Assembly: GCF_030209435.1 (NCBI RefSeq)
Contig: NZ_JARVRX010000012.1
Location: 42,492-106,491 of the forward strand
Direction of reading: 5' to 3'
DNA length: 64,000 bases
Source: Mycolicibacterium sp. lyk4-40-TYG-92
GTDB lineage: Bacteria > Actinomycetota > Actinomycetes > Mycobacteriales > Mycobacteriaceae
The notes below the pieces were generated by a model. That model was not told the origin of the DNA. It was given only the letters and a program-made list of their open reading frames with translations, and did not search any database. A program made the position numbers and the translations under genes. Shown here one piece after another: positions 32,167-40,154 of this stretch (its first letter is position 1; every line of letters begins with the position of its first letter).

Positions 32167-32995
32167 CGACTATCCGGTTTTCCCGGACGTTTCGACCTGG
32201 CCGGTGGTTTTTCCGGAGCTCCCCCCGAACTCCAACGGCCGTTTCGCGCGGCCGCCCCAGCACCCGTCCAAGGCCGTGGCACCGCAGATTCCCGCCGACC
32301 AGGTACCGAACCACGTCGCCGTCGTCATGGACGGCAACGGTCGGTGGGCCACCCAGCGTGGACTCGGGCGTACAGAAGGCCACAAGATGGGCGAGGCGGT
32401 GTTGATCGACATCACCTGCGGAGCCATCGAACTGGGTATCAAGCACCTGTCGGTGTACGCGTTCTCCACCGAGAACTGGAAGCGCAGCACCGAAGAGGTG
32501 CGGTTCCTGATGGGCTTCAACCGTGAGGTGGTGCGCCGGCGCCGGGAGAATCTCAACGCGATGGGTGTCAACATGCGCTGGGTCGGGTCGCGGCCGCGCA
32601 TGTGGAGCAGCGTCATCAAGGAGTTCGACATCGCTGAGCAGATGACGGTCGGCAACGACGTCATCACCGTCAACTACTGCGTGAACTACGGCGGGCGCAC
32701 CGAGATCGTCGAAGCCGCGCGGGAACTCGCCGAGCAGGCTGCCGCGGGCAAGATCAACCCGAGCCGCATCTCGGAGGCGTCGGTGGCCAAGCACCTGCAC
32801 CGCCCGGACATTCCCGATGTGGACCTGTTCATCCGCACCTCGGGCGAGCAGCGCGCGAGCAACTTCATGCTGTGGCAGGCGGCGTACGCCGAGTACGTCT
32901 TCCAGGACAAACTGTGGCCGGACTACGACCGCCGCGACCTGTGGGCCGCGTGCGAGGAGTACGTCAACCGCAACCGAAGGTTCGGGAGGGCCTGA
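32111..32995 (+). CDS. uppS: Decaprenyl diphosphate synthase (UppS-type)
   Basis: This is a 294-residue cis-prenyltransferase. The signature HVAVVMDGNGRWA (near 72) contains the catalytic Asp and Trp; SVYAFSTENWKRS and LFIRTSGEQRASNFMLWQ complete the family motifs. It elongates a short allylic diphosphate with isopentenyl diphosphate to decaprenyl diphosphate, the lipid carrier for peptidoglycan, arabinogalactan and lipoarabinomannan. The first 65 residues are a Pro-rich extension typical of mycobacterial members (296 in Rv2361c). It starts inside recO and ends overlapping the next gene (TGATG). Confidence 0.95.
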   Translation: MALNRARKTSYPQLPQAPDDYPVFPDVSTWPVVFPELPPNSNGRFARPPQHPSKAVAPQIPADQVPNHVAVVMDGNGRWATQRGLGRTEGHKMGEAVLIDITCGAIELGIKHLSVYAFSTENWKRSTEEVRFLMGFNREVVRRRRENLNAMGVNMRWVGSRPRMWSSVIKEFDIAEQMTVGNDVITVNYCVNYGGRTEIVEAARELAEQAAAGKINPSRISEASVAKHLHRPDIPDVDLFIRTSGEQRASNFMLWQAAYAEYVFQDKLWPDYDRRDLWAACEEYVNRNRRFGRA

Positions 32996-33408
32996 TGTCG
33001 GACTTGTTGCAGCGGTTGGCAGCCGTGCTCGCCGATTCCCTGACCATCGTCGAAGAGAACGACGGCGCGCTCACCGTCGCACATGACGGGACCGTGGCGT
33101 CACTGCGCGTGGTGAACATCGGCGAGGGACTCGACCTGATCTCGCTCACCCAGCCGCTGGCGTGGGATATCAAGCTGGACAACAAGGTTCGTGACCGCGT
33201 GGCCGATCACGCGGGCCGCACCATGCTCGGCTCGGTGGTGATGGTGGAGCGAGCCGGCGATCCCAAGAGCAACGGTGCCAAGAAGGTCGGCGACGTGATG
33301 CTGCGCTACAACTTCCCGGCCGCCGGGCTCACCGACGACGCCTTGTCCACCCTGGTCATGCTGGTGCTGTCCACCGGTGTCGACGTGCGGGCCGACCTGA
33401 CGTCGTGA
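32995..33408 (+). CDS. Conserved hypothetical protein, Rv2360c-like
   Basis: This 137-residue soluble protein begins at the ATG overlapping the uppS stop by one base. Size and position equal Rv2360c (142). The visible pattern is an amphipathic start (MSDLLQRLAAVLADSL), a beta-rich centre (TVASLRVVNIGEGLDLISLTQ) and a C-terminal VMLVLSTGVDV, reminiscent of the type III secretion-chaperone-like/YbjN fold. No catalytic motif is recognised. Coupling to uppS suggests co-expression, not function. Confidence 0.8.
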   Translation: MSDLLQRLAAVLADSLTIVEENDGALTVAHDGTVASLRVVNIGEGLDLISLTQPLAWDIKLDNKVRDRVADHAGRTMLGSVVMVERAGDPKSNGAKKVGDVMLRYNFPAAGLTDDALSTLVMLVLSTGVDVRADLTS

Positions 33409-33415
33409 AGTCGAA

Positions 33416-33820
33416 GTGACCGTCATCCGGATCGTCGCCGCGGTGGTGGCCGACGAGCGTGGGCACCTGCTGCTGGTCCGCAAGCGCGGGACGACAGCGT
33501 TCATGCAGCCCGGCGGCAAGCTGGAACCGGGGGAGTCGCCGGCTGACGCGCTGGCCCGCGAGATCCGGGAGGAACTCGGGGTCGGAATCACCGACGTGCG
33601 GGAGTTGGGGCACCACACCGCGATTGCGGCCAACGAACCCGGGTACACGGTTGACGCCGAGCTGTTCTTCGTGCGGCTCGACGGCACGCCGCAGATCGCC
33701 GCCGAGATCGAAGAGATGGCCTGGATCGATCCGCACGCACCCGGCGACATCGAGTTGGCGCCGTTGACGGCGGAGGCGGTGCTGGATTGGGCGCGGAGCC
33801 GGCCGGCTCTCGAGCCCTGA
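33416..33820 (+). CDS. NUDIX hydrolase (MutT-like)
   Basis: This 134-residue protein has a complete NUDIX box (residues about 37-59: GGKLEPGE, then seven residues, then REIREELGV), the Mg2+-binding REUxEE included. It hydrolyses nucleoside diphosphate-X compounds; the exact substrate is unknown. The GTG start lies 7 bp after the previous gene, so it extends the recO-uppS operon. I do not recall a NUDIX gene at this place in M. tuberculosis, where zur follows directly. It converges with zur, with 2 bp between the stops. Confidence 0.92.
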   Translation: MTVIRIVAAVVADERGHLLLVRKRGTTAFMQPGGKLEPGESPADALAREIREELGVGITDVRELGHHTAIAANEPGYTVDAELFFVRLDGTPQIAAEIEEMAWIDPHAPGDIELAPLTAEAVLDWARSRPALEP

Positions 33821-33822
33821 AC

Positions 33823-34218
33823 TCAGGTGCCGGTGCAGGCCGCGCACACCCCGAAAATCTCGATGGTGTGGCTGACATCGGAAAAGCCATGGGCGGCAGC
33901 GGTTTCGGTGGCCCAGGCCTCGACCTCGGTACCGGCCACCTCGACCGTCGCGCCGCACTGCCGGCACACGAGGTGATGGTGATGGTGGGCCTGCGAGCAG
34001 CGCCGGTAGAGGGCCTCCCCGCTGTCGTTGCGCAGGCTGTCGACCTGTCCGGCGGCGGCCATCGACTGCAGGGTGCGGTAGACGGTCGTCAGGCCGATGC
34101 CCTCGCCGCGGCGGCGCAGCTCGTCGTGCAGTTCCTGTGCGGACCGGAACTCTTCGACGTTGGTGAGCAGCGCCGCGATCGCGGTGCGCTGTTTGGTGGA
34201 ACGGGTGGGGGCGCTCAC
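33823..34218 (-). CDS. zur: Zinc uptake regulator Zur (FurB)
   Basis: This 131-residue Fur-family repressor contains a winged helix with TTVYRTLQSMAAAG, the His cluster HHHHHLVCRQC (regulatory and structural zinc sites) and the C-terminal CAAC completing the structural Cys4 zinc site. It represses zinc uptake and zinc-free ribosomal protein genes when zinc is plentiful. It is the second gene of smtB-zur, overlapping by 4 bp (ATGA), the same pair as Rv2358-Rv2359, so SmtB controls its synthesis by zinc. Confidence 0.94.
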   Translation of the reverse strand: MSAPTRSTKQRTAIAALLTNVEEFRSAQELHDELRRRGEGIGLTTVYRTLQSMAAAGQVDSLRNDSGEALYRRCSQAHHHHHLVCRQCGATVEVAGTEVEAWATETAAAHGFSDVSHTIEIFGVCAACTGT

Positions 34219-34571
34219 GACCGTTCCTCCTCGACGTGGGCGATGGCGTCGACCACGATGTGCGCGAGGTGATGGTCGACCAGGCGGTACATCACCTCGC
34301 GGCCGGCGCGTTCACCGGCCACGACCCCGGCTGACTTGAGGATGCGCAGGTGCTGGCTGACCAGCGGCTGCGGGACACCCAGGGCGTCGACGAGTTCGTG
34401 GACGCAGCGCTGGGACTCCCGCAGCTGCATCACGATGGCGATGCGGATGGGGGCGGCGAGGGCGCGCAGCAGGTCGCCGGCGGCGTCGAGCGTCTCCCGC
34501 GGCGGGGACGACGGAAACGGCGCACCGCTGTGCTGGTGGTCGAGCTCGTCATGCGTAGTGGTGGGTGGCAC
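34215..34571 (-). CDS. smtB: ArsR/SmtB-family zinc-sensing repressor
   Basis: This 118-residue protein has a winged-helix HTH (PQPLVSQHLRILKSAGVV, about 68-85) with the ELVDALG approach helix typical of ArsR/SmtB. The C-terminal helix has DHHLAHIVVDAIAHVEEE, which can form the alpha-5 metal site (Asp/His...His/Glu). An N-terminal His-containing tail (DELDHQH) may add ligands. In mycobacteria SmtB represses the smtB-zur operon when zinc is low and is released by zinc. The nested dyad 20 bp upstream is a plausible operator. Confidence 0.92.
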   Translation of the reverse strand: MPPTTTHDELDHQHSGAPFPSSPPRETLDAAGDLLRALAAPIRIAIVMQLRESQRCVHELVDALGVPQPLVSQHLRILKSAGVVAGERAGREVMYRLVDHHLAHIVVDAIAHVEEERS

Positions 34572-34590
34572 CCCGGCAACTCCCGGCTAT

Positions 34591-34617
34591 TGGAAATAGT
34601 TTTCATTTAGCTTTCCA
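34591..34617. promoter_or_regulatory. Nested AT-rich dyads between smtB and glyS, candidate SmtB/Zur operator
   Basis: TGGAAA (34591-34596) pairs with TTTTCA (34600-34605; 5 of 6) across TAG, and the same TGGAAA pairs perfectly with TTTCCA (34612-34617) across 15 bp. This is an AT-rich island in GC-rich DNA, directly upstream of the smtB start. The regulator is inferred from position. Confidence 0.5.
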
Positions 34618-34720
34618 TGCGCGGATACGCATGTCAAAGGTGGGTGCGACATTGGCCGGTGAGTGGGGCCTTTAGGCTGGACGGGTTGCATCCCACCTGA
34701 CACAGGAGTCCTCGAACATC

Positions 34721-36106
34721 GTGGCGTCCATCATCGACACCGTTGCCAACCTGGCCAAACGCCGGGGCCTCGTCTTCCAGTCGGGAGAAATCTACGGCGG
34801 TACCAAGTCGGCGTGGGACTACGGGCCACTGGGCGTCGAGCTCAAGGAGAACATCAAGCGCCAGTGGTGGAAGTCCGTCGTCACCTCGCGCGACGACGTC
34901 GTCGGCCTCGACAGCGCGATCATCCTGCCGCGCCAGGTGTGGGTGGCCTCGGGCCACGTCGCGGTGTTCAACGACCCGCTGGTCGAGTGCCTGAACTGCC
35001 ACAAGCGGCACCGCCAGGACCACATGCAGGAGGCCTACGCCCTCAAGAAGGGGCTGGATGACCCCGATGCCGTGCCGATGGACGAGATCGTCTGCCCGGA
35101 CTGTGGCACCAAGGGCCAGTGGACCGAGCCGCGCGACTTCAACATGATGCTCAAGACCTACCTCGGCCCCATCGAGTCCGAGGAGGGCATGCACTACCTG
35201 CGTCCGGAGACCGCGCAGGGCATCTTCGTCAACTTCGCCAACGTCGTCACCACCGCGCGCAAGAAGCCGCCGTTCGGCATCGGCCAGATCGGCAAGAGCT
35301 TCCGCAACGAGATCACGCCGGGCAACTTCATCTTCCGCACCCGCGAGTTCGAGCAGATGGAGATGGAGTTCTTCGTCGAGCCCTCGACCGCGCCGGAATG
35401 GCACAAGTACTGGATCGAGACGCGCTTCCAGTGGTACGTCGACCTGGGTATCAACCCGGAGAACCTGCGGCTGTACGAGCACCCGTTGGAGAAGCTGTCG
35501 CACTACAGCGCCGGCACCACCGACATCGAGTACAAGTTCGGCTTCGCCGGCAACCCCTGGGGTGAGTTGGAAGGTATCGCCAACCGCACCAACTTCGACC
35601 TCAGCACCCACGGTGAGCACTCGGGCGTCGACCTGTCGTTCTACGACCAGGGCACCGACACCCGCTACGTGCCGTACGTCATCGAGCCCGCTGCCGGCCT
35701 GACGCGCTCGCTGATGGCATTCCTCGTCGACTCGTACCGCGAGGACGAGGCTCCCAACGCCAAGGGCGGCGTCGACAAGCGCACGGTGCTGGGGCTCGAT
35801 CCGCGCCTGGCGCCGGTCAAGGCCGCGGTGCTGCCGCTGTCGCGCAACGCCGACCTGTCGCCGAAGGCCCGCGACCTGGCCGCCGAGCTGCGCAAGAACT
35901 GGAACGTCGAGTTCGACGACGCCGGCGCCATCGGCCGCCGCTACCGGCGCCAGGACGAGATCGGCACGCCGTACTGCATCACGGTCGACTTCGACTCGCT
36001 CGAGGACCACGCCGTGACCATCCGCGAGCGGGACGCCATGACCCAGGAGCGCGTCGCCATCGACGCCGTCAGTGACTACCTCGCGGTGCGCCTCAAGGGT
36101 TGCTGA
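34721..36106 (+). CDS. glyS: Glycine--tRNA ligase (GlyQS, alpha2 type)
   Basis: This is a 461-residue class II aminoacyl-tRNA synthetase. It opens ASIIDTVANLAKRRGLVFQSGEIYGG-like, has a zinc-type pair of CxxC motifs (CLNC near 88, CPDC near 126), class II motif 2 (FRNEITPGNF...TREFEQMEMEFF) and motif 3 (GLTRSLMAFL), then the anticodon-binding domain. It charges tRNA-Gly. The GTG start at 34721 follows ACAGGAG at a distance of about 12 bp and gives the usual length (463 in Rv2357c). A strong hairpin follows the stop. Confidence 0.96.
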   Translation: MASIIDTVANLAKRRGLVFQSGEIYGGTKSAWDYGPLGVELKENIKRQWWKSVVTSRDDVVGLDSAIILPRQVWVASGHVAVFNDPLVECLNCHKRHRQDHMQEAYALKKGLDDPDAVPMDEIVCPDCGTKGQWTEPRDFNMMLKTYLGPIESEEGMHYLRPETAQGIFVNFANVVTTARKKPPFGIGQIGKSFRNEITPGNFIFRTREFEQMEMEFFVEPSTAPEWHKYWIETRFQWYVDLGINPENLRLYEHPLEKLSHYSAGTTDIEYKFGFAGNPWGELEGIANRTNFDLSTHGEHSGVDLSFYDQGTDTRYVPYVIEPAAGLTRSLMAFLVDSYREDEAPNAKGGVDKRTVLGLDPRLAPVKAAVLPLSRNADLSPKARDLAAELRKNWNVEFDDAGAIGRRYRRQDEIGTPYCITVDFDSLEDHAVTIRERDAMTQERVAIDAVSDYLAVRLKGC

Positions 36107-36128
36107 GCTCTTGGCGGCGCAGGCCTGA

Positions 36129-36160
36129 AACTGCCCCTTTCCCTTGGGAGAGGGGCAGTT
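36129..36160 (+). terminator. glyS terminator hairpin
   Basis: AACTGCCCCT (36129-36138) and AGGGGCAGTT (36151-36160) form a perfect 10-bp stem 22 bp after the glyS stop; the loop can pair further (CCC/GGG). Confidence 0.8.
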
Positions 36161-36270
36161 CTGCGTTTACCGCGAGCGGGCTCGTGCGGGAGAAATTGCC
36201 GACGGGGACCTGCCCGGGGCTCGAATAGGCTTGTGAGCCAAAGGGGCAAGGGACGCCGGAGGGGGCGACA

Positions 36271-36777
36271 GTGACGATTCTCGGCGCATTTCTTTCGACG
36301 TGGGACGACGCGCGTGCGACGTTCGGGTCCGGCACGCCGGTCGGCGGTGCCGACTTCGACATGAGCGCCCAGTTCCGGGAACTGCGGCGGACGGTCCTGT
36401 CGGTGGCGCCCGGAGGGGAGTGGACGGGCACCGCTGCCGAGGCGTACGACGGCCGAAATCGCAAGCATGCCGGGACCATCGGCAAGCTCGCCGAACTCGA
36501 CCGGCGCCTCGGCGCCGAGATCGATCGGTCCGCGGCCGTGGTGACGGCGGGCCGCCGCGATCTCGACTCCGTCAGGCAGTGGGTGATCGATGCGGCCGCC
36601 AGTGCGCCGTCCACCGAAGCGGGGGAGGATGCGCTGCTTCCCGTGGTGGCCAAGGGCACTGCCGACATCACCGAAATCCTCAGCCGCTCGAATGCGGACC
36701 TGCACACCATCGCCGCGCGGATCCGCGAGATCGGCACAGGCTATGACGAACTCGCCGGGCGCGGTGCGCAGCGATGA
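36271..36777 (+). CDS. EspA/EspE-like WxG-domain protein
   Basis: This is a 168-residue, fully helical protein without signal peptide. It contains WTG (51-53) followed by AAEAYDGRNRKH, the pattern of the N-terminal domain of ESX-1 substrates EspA and EspE (W-x-G then YxGKNR). It lacks the long C-terminal part of those proteins. It starts at GTG 36271 after GGAGGGGGCGAC and overlaps the next, lipoprotein gene by 4 bp (ATGA). It is likely exported by, or associated with, a type VII system; no ESX machinery is nearby. Assignment by motif only. Confidence 0.72.
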   Translation: MTILGAFLSTWDDARATFGSGTPVGGADFDMSAQFRELRRTVLSVAPGGEWTGTAAEAYDGRNRKHAGTIGKLAELDRRLGAEIDRSAAVVTAGRRDLDSVRQWVIDAAASAPSTEAGEDALLPVVAKGTADITEILSRSNADLHTIAARIREIGTGYDELAGRGAQR

Positions 36778-37217
36778 GGTGGTGCCGCTGCGCGTTGGCC
36801 GGCGTCCTGCTGTTGTGCGCGTTGTCCGCATGCGCGACCGCGGTGGACCGGGAGCAGAAGGCGCCGGTTTCCGCGGAGACGGCGGCGGCGTTCGGTGACC
36901 TGACACTGCCGTCGGGCGCCCAGGTGCTCGCCACCGTCACCGATGCGGGCCGCGACACCCGGTATCGCGTGGCACTGCGGCTGACCGACGGTCAGCTGCG
37001 CGAGTTCCTGGGCCAGTTCCCGGCGGTGCCGCGACCGTCTGACATTCCGAAGACGATGACGGGGCTCGCCGGCCCGGCCTTGTCCGGTGCACCCGAACCG
37101 CTGTTACTGCAGGACAAGGTCATCACCGAGGACCACAAAGTGGTGAATCGCGAAGTCGTCGTCGACGAACGCGGGCCCGACGAGGTGTACGTCCACCTCG
37201 CGTTGTACACGACCTAG
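36774..37217 (+). CDS. Putative lipoprotein co-encoded with a WxG protein
   Basis: This 147-residue precursor has a short basic start (MRWCRC), hydrophobic core and lipobox LSAC with Cys19 as the acylation site. The mature part is about 129 residues with one region FGDLTLPSGAQVLATV and a C-terminal DEVYVHLALYTT. I do not recognise a family. The ATGA overlap with the WxG gene suggests the two act together at the cell envelope. A hairpin terminator at 37226-37251 closes this two-gene operon. Confidence 0.8.
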   Translation: MRWCRCALAGVLLLCALSACATAVDREQKAPVSAETAAAFGDLTLPSGAQVLATVTDAGRDTRYRVALRLTDGQLREFLGQFPAVPRPSDIPKTMTGLAGPALSGAPEPLLLQDKVITEDHKVVNREVVVDERGPDEVYVHLALYTT

Positions 37218-37225
37218 CCCAGCCC

Positions 37226-37251
37226 GGGTGCTGAGCGGCTCGTCAGCACCC
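37226..37251 (+). terminator. Terminator hairpin after the lipoprotein gene
   Basis: GGGTGCTGA (37226-37234) and TCAGCACCC (37243-37251) form a perfect 9-bp stem with an 8-nt loop, 9 bp after the stop codon. Confidence 0.75.
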
Positions 37252-37291
37252 GTCGCCGATCCCGTTGCGCTTTCGGTATAGCGTGGCGGCC

Positions 37292-38131
37292 ATGACGCGA
37301 GTTTCGGTGATCACCGGTGGTGCCGGCGGGATGGGCCTGGCGACGGCCAAGATCATCGGGCGGGACCACATGGTGGTGCTGGCCGACGTCCGGCAGGACC
37401 GGCTCGACAGCGCCGCGGCCGAATTGGCCGAGCTCGGCATCGCCGCGATCGTCGTCAACGCCGATGTCACCGATCGCGCCGCGGTGGCCCAGTTGTTCGC
37501 TACCGCAACAGGTCTGGGCCCACTCGCGTCGGTGATCCACGCGGCCGGCGTCAGTCCGAGTATGGGGACGGCGGATTACGTGGCGCGCACCAATGCGGTC
37601 GGCACCGTGTACGTCAACGAGGCCTTCCACTTCGTTGCGGACGACGGTGCGGCGATCGTCAACGTGGCGTCGATGGCGGCGCACCTGCTGCCCGACGAAA
37701 TCATCCCGACGGCGAAGTTCCCACTGGCGCTCACCGACGAGGCGGCGTTCCTGGCCGAGATCGCGGCGGCCTGTGCGTTCGCGCCCGAGGAACTGCGCTC
37801 GGGCATGGCCTATGGGGTGAGCAAGAACTTCGTGAAGTGGTACAGCTGTTCGCAGGCCGAGCGCTTCAACGTCAAAGGGCTGCGCATCGTCTCGGTGTCA
37901 CCGGGCTCGGTCGACACCGAGATGGGCCTGCTCGAGGCCGACGCCGGTGCCGGCGCGATGGTCATGAACGCCGCGGTGCCGCGTTGGGGCAAGGCCGAGG
38001 AGATGGCGGAGCTGTTCGCGTTCTGTGCCAGTGACAAGGCCGGGTACCTCACGGGCACCGACATCCTGAACGACGGTGGCGTGGTCGCCTCGATGCGCGA
38101 GCGTGCGCGCCTGGCGGCCGTCCAGGACTAG
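37292..38131 (+). CDS. Short-chain dehydrogenase/reductase
   Basis: This is a 279-residue classical SDR. The cofactor motif TGGAGGMG (near 8-15), the NVASMAA strand with Ser, and YGVSK (Tyr and Lys of the catalytic Ser-Tyr-Lys set, near 173) are present. An acidic residue after the second strand (LADVRQDR) suggests NAD(H) preference. The C-terminus has the usual GTDILNDGG. The insert between the Ser strand and the Tyr (about 125-170) is longer than average. The start was taken at ATG 37292 (MTRVSVITGG). The substrate is unknown. Its stop overlaps the convergent TPM gene by 4 bp. Confidence 0.9.
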   Translation: MTRVSVITGGAGGMGLATAKIIGRDHMVVLADVRQDRLDSAAAELAELGIAAIVVNADVTDRAAVAQLFATATGLGPLASVIHAAGVSPSMGTADYVARTNAVGTVYVNEAFHFVADDGAAIVNVASMAAHLLPDEIIPTAKFPLALTDEAAFLAEIAAACAFAPEELRSGMAYGVSKNFVKWYSCSQAERFNVKGLRIVSVSPGSVDTEMGLLEADAGAGAMVMNAAVPRWGKAEEMAELFAFCASDKAGYLTGTDILNDGGVVASMRERARLAAVQD

Positions 38132-40077
38132 AACCGGCCGCCACCGCCGGAGAATCCGCCGCCGGAGCCGCCGAAACTCGTTGAGCTCCAACCACCCCCG
38201 TGGCTGCCGCCGCCGCGGATCATGCCCGACAAGATGCCGCCGACGATGATGCCACCGATGTCGCCGGCGGTACTCGTACCGCTGCCGGCGTAGGCCTGGC
38301 GTGCGGCACGGACGTCGTCGTCGGCCAGGTTCTGGGCCTGGGACGCCAGAGCGTCTGCGGCGTTGGCCTGGTCGATGGCCGCCGGCAGGTCGGTGGCTTG
38401 CGCGGCCTGTGCGGCTTCGATGCGGCGCTGCGCCTCGGCCAGCCGGGTGCGGGCTTCGGGGCCGACGCTGCCGCGGCGGGTGTCGATGAAATCCGAGACG
38501 CCACGCACCCGGGACTGCGCCGCCAGCAGCGCCTGACCGTACGACTGCCGGAGCCGGTTCAGCGCAGCGGTTTCCTCCGAGATGGCCGCGAGGAGCTTGT
38601 CCAGCTGCGAATCGGCGGCGGTCAACTGGGTGAAGGCGCTGAGCGGGTCGGCCGTGCCCGATGCCGTGGCGTTCGAAACGGCTTGTACCGCAGCGGTACG
38701 CGCGGCCGTCAGCTCGGCGTAGTGCGCCCCGGGCGGTACTGCCTCCGCTGCCGTGATGCCGTTCTGGATGTCGGTGATCGCGGCGGGCAGGGCGCCGATC
38801 GCGTGGGCGATATCGGTCGCGGCACTGTCGACCGAATCGAGCAGGCGTTGTGCCTGACCCAGCGCCGATTCGGCGGCGCGGATGGCGTTGACCAGCGCGG
38901 CCTGACTGTCGCCCGCCTTGCTGACCAACCCCCGCGCGGCGGTGATGTTCTGGTCGGCGAACGTCAGCCGCTCTTTGGCGCTGTTCACGTTGCCGGCCAC
39001 CGATGCCAGTGCGGCAGCGGCGAATTGGCCGTGCAGCCCGGCGAGCGTCTGCTGGGCCGGCTCGACGCGGGCCGTCAGGGCCACCATCTGCTGTGTCAGG
39101 GCATCCAGCCGGGCCGGCGCGTTGATCACGAGGTCGCGCAGTTGATGGAATGCGGTGCGCCGGTCCTCCAGTTCCTTGTCGGCGCGGGCCGCCGCGAGCA
39201 CCACCTGTGTCAGCATGTCCCGGCGTTGTTGCGGGGTCTCGGGCACCGCGTCGTCGAGCCGCTGGCGCACGCTGAATGCCTGTGCCATGGCGGCTTTCGC
39301 GTTCTGCACGGCGGCGGTGAACGGCGCGGTGTCGCGCTCGCCGAACTCGCCGACGGCCAGCGCCAGCTCGTTGTCGCTGGTGCGCACCGCGTTGTCGACC
39401 TCGACGAGGATCGACTTGGACAGGTCCTCCAATGTTCCCGGCGACATCTTCGCGAGGACGGCGGGATCGGTGGCATCAGCCTGCTGTGCGGCGTTGAGAT
39501 CGGCCTGCCGCCGCTGCCGGCGGCGCCGGCGGGCCCACCAGATGAGGCCGGCGAGCAAGACAGCGATCACCGCGAGCGCGATCACCAGTCCGACCCAGTT
39601 GAAGGAGCCGCCGGACGGCGCGCGTGCCCGCAACCCGTCGGCGGCGACGATCGCCGCGTCGGCCCAATCGCCGCCGTGCAGAGCCGGTTCGATCGCGTTC
39701 CGGCGTAGCGAATTCACCACGGAGGCATTGGCCGCCCCCGATCCGGCCAGAAACGCGTACGCCCGGTCCTCCGTGGCCACCGCGAGCAGTGCGTCGTTCG
39801 ACCCCAGGCTGCTGGCGCGCAGGGTGGCTTGTGCCCAGGGCTCGGGTTCTTGTCCGAAGGTGTCCACGTACACCACCCACAGCCGCACGTGCCGATCCGC
39901 ATAGAGCTTGTCGATGGCCTGGGTGACGTGATTCATGTCCTGGCCGCTGAGAGCATGTGCCGAATCGACGATCTGGCCGGGTAGGCGGAAAGGAGGCCGG
40001 CCCGCCGCCGTCGGCGCGAGGAGCAACCCCGCCGACAACACCGCGACGATCAGACTGAGAAGGCGAGCCAGGCGCAT
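38128..40077 (-). CDS. TPM-domain membrane protein, Rv2345-like
   Basis: This 649-residue protein has a signal peptide (1 to about 26), a TPM/TLP18.3-type domain (about 30-150; VDSAHALSGQDMNHVTQAID, VRLWVVYVDTF), one membrane segment (about 166-187) followed by a stop-transfer RRRRRQRR, and a long cytoplasmic helical, coiled-coil-like region (about 190-600). It ends in a Gly/Ser-rich tail (GGSGGGFSGGGGRF). Size and place next to dgt equal Rv2345 (660). The function is unknown; TPM domains elsewhere act in repair or as phosphatases. It is divergent from dgt. Confidence 0.88.
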   Translation of the reverse strand: MRLARLLSLIVAVLSAGLLLAPTAAGRPPFRLPGQIVDSAHALSGQDMNHVTQAIDKLYADRHVRLWVVYVDTFGQEPEPWAQATLRASSLGSNDALLAVATEDRAYAFLAGSGAANASVVNSLRRNAIEPALHGGDWADAAIVAADGLRARAPSGGSFNWVGLVIALAVIAVLLAGLIWWARRRRRQRRQADLNAAQQADATDPAVLAKMSPGTLEDLSKSILVEVDNAVRTSDNELALAVGEFGERDTAPFTAAVQNAKAAMAQAFSVRQRLDDAVPETPQQRRDMLTQVVLAAARADKELEDRRTAFHQLRDLVINAPARLDALTQQMVALTARVEPAQQTLAGLHGQFAAAALASVAGNVNSAKERLTFADQNITAARGLVSKAGDSQAALVNAIRAAESALGQAQRLLDSVDSAATDIAHAIGALPAAITDIQNGITAAEAVPPGAHYAELTAARTAAVQAVSNATASGTADPLSAFTQLTAADSQLDKLLAAISEETAALNRLRQSYGQALLAAQSRVRGVSDFIDTRRGSVGPEARTRLAEAQRRIEAAQAAQATDLPAAIDQANAADALASQAQNLADDDVRAARQAYAGSGTSTAGDIGGIIVGGILSGMIRGGGSHGGGWSSTSFGGSGGGFSGGGGRF

Positions 40078-40092
40078 GCGGTCAATCTAGTT

Positions 40093-40108
40093 AAGGTGGC
40101 CCCACCTT
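40093..40108. promoter_or_regulatory. Palindrome in the TPM gene/dgt divergent promoter region
   Basis: AAGGTGG-CC-CCACCTT is a perfect 7-bp inverted repeat (arms extend to 9 with one mismatch) located 15 bp upstream of the TPM gene start and 46 bp upstream of dgt. It looks like a dimeric repressor site. The regulator is unknown. Confidence 0.5.
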
Positions 40109-40154
40109 GAGGGTGTCTGGCCATTGGGCGCGCCCGGGCTGGCAGACTTCGGCC

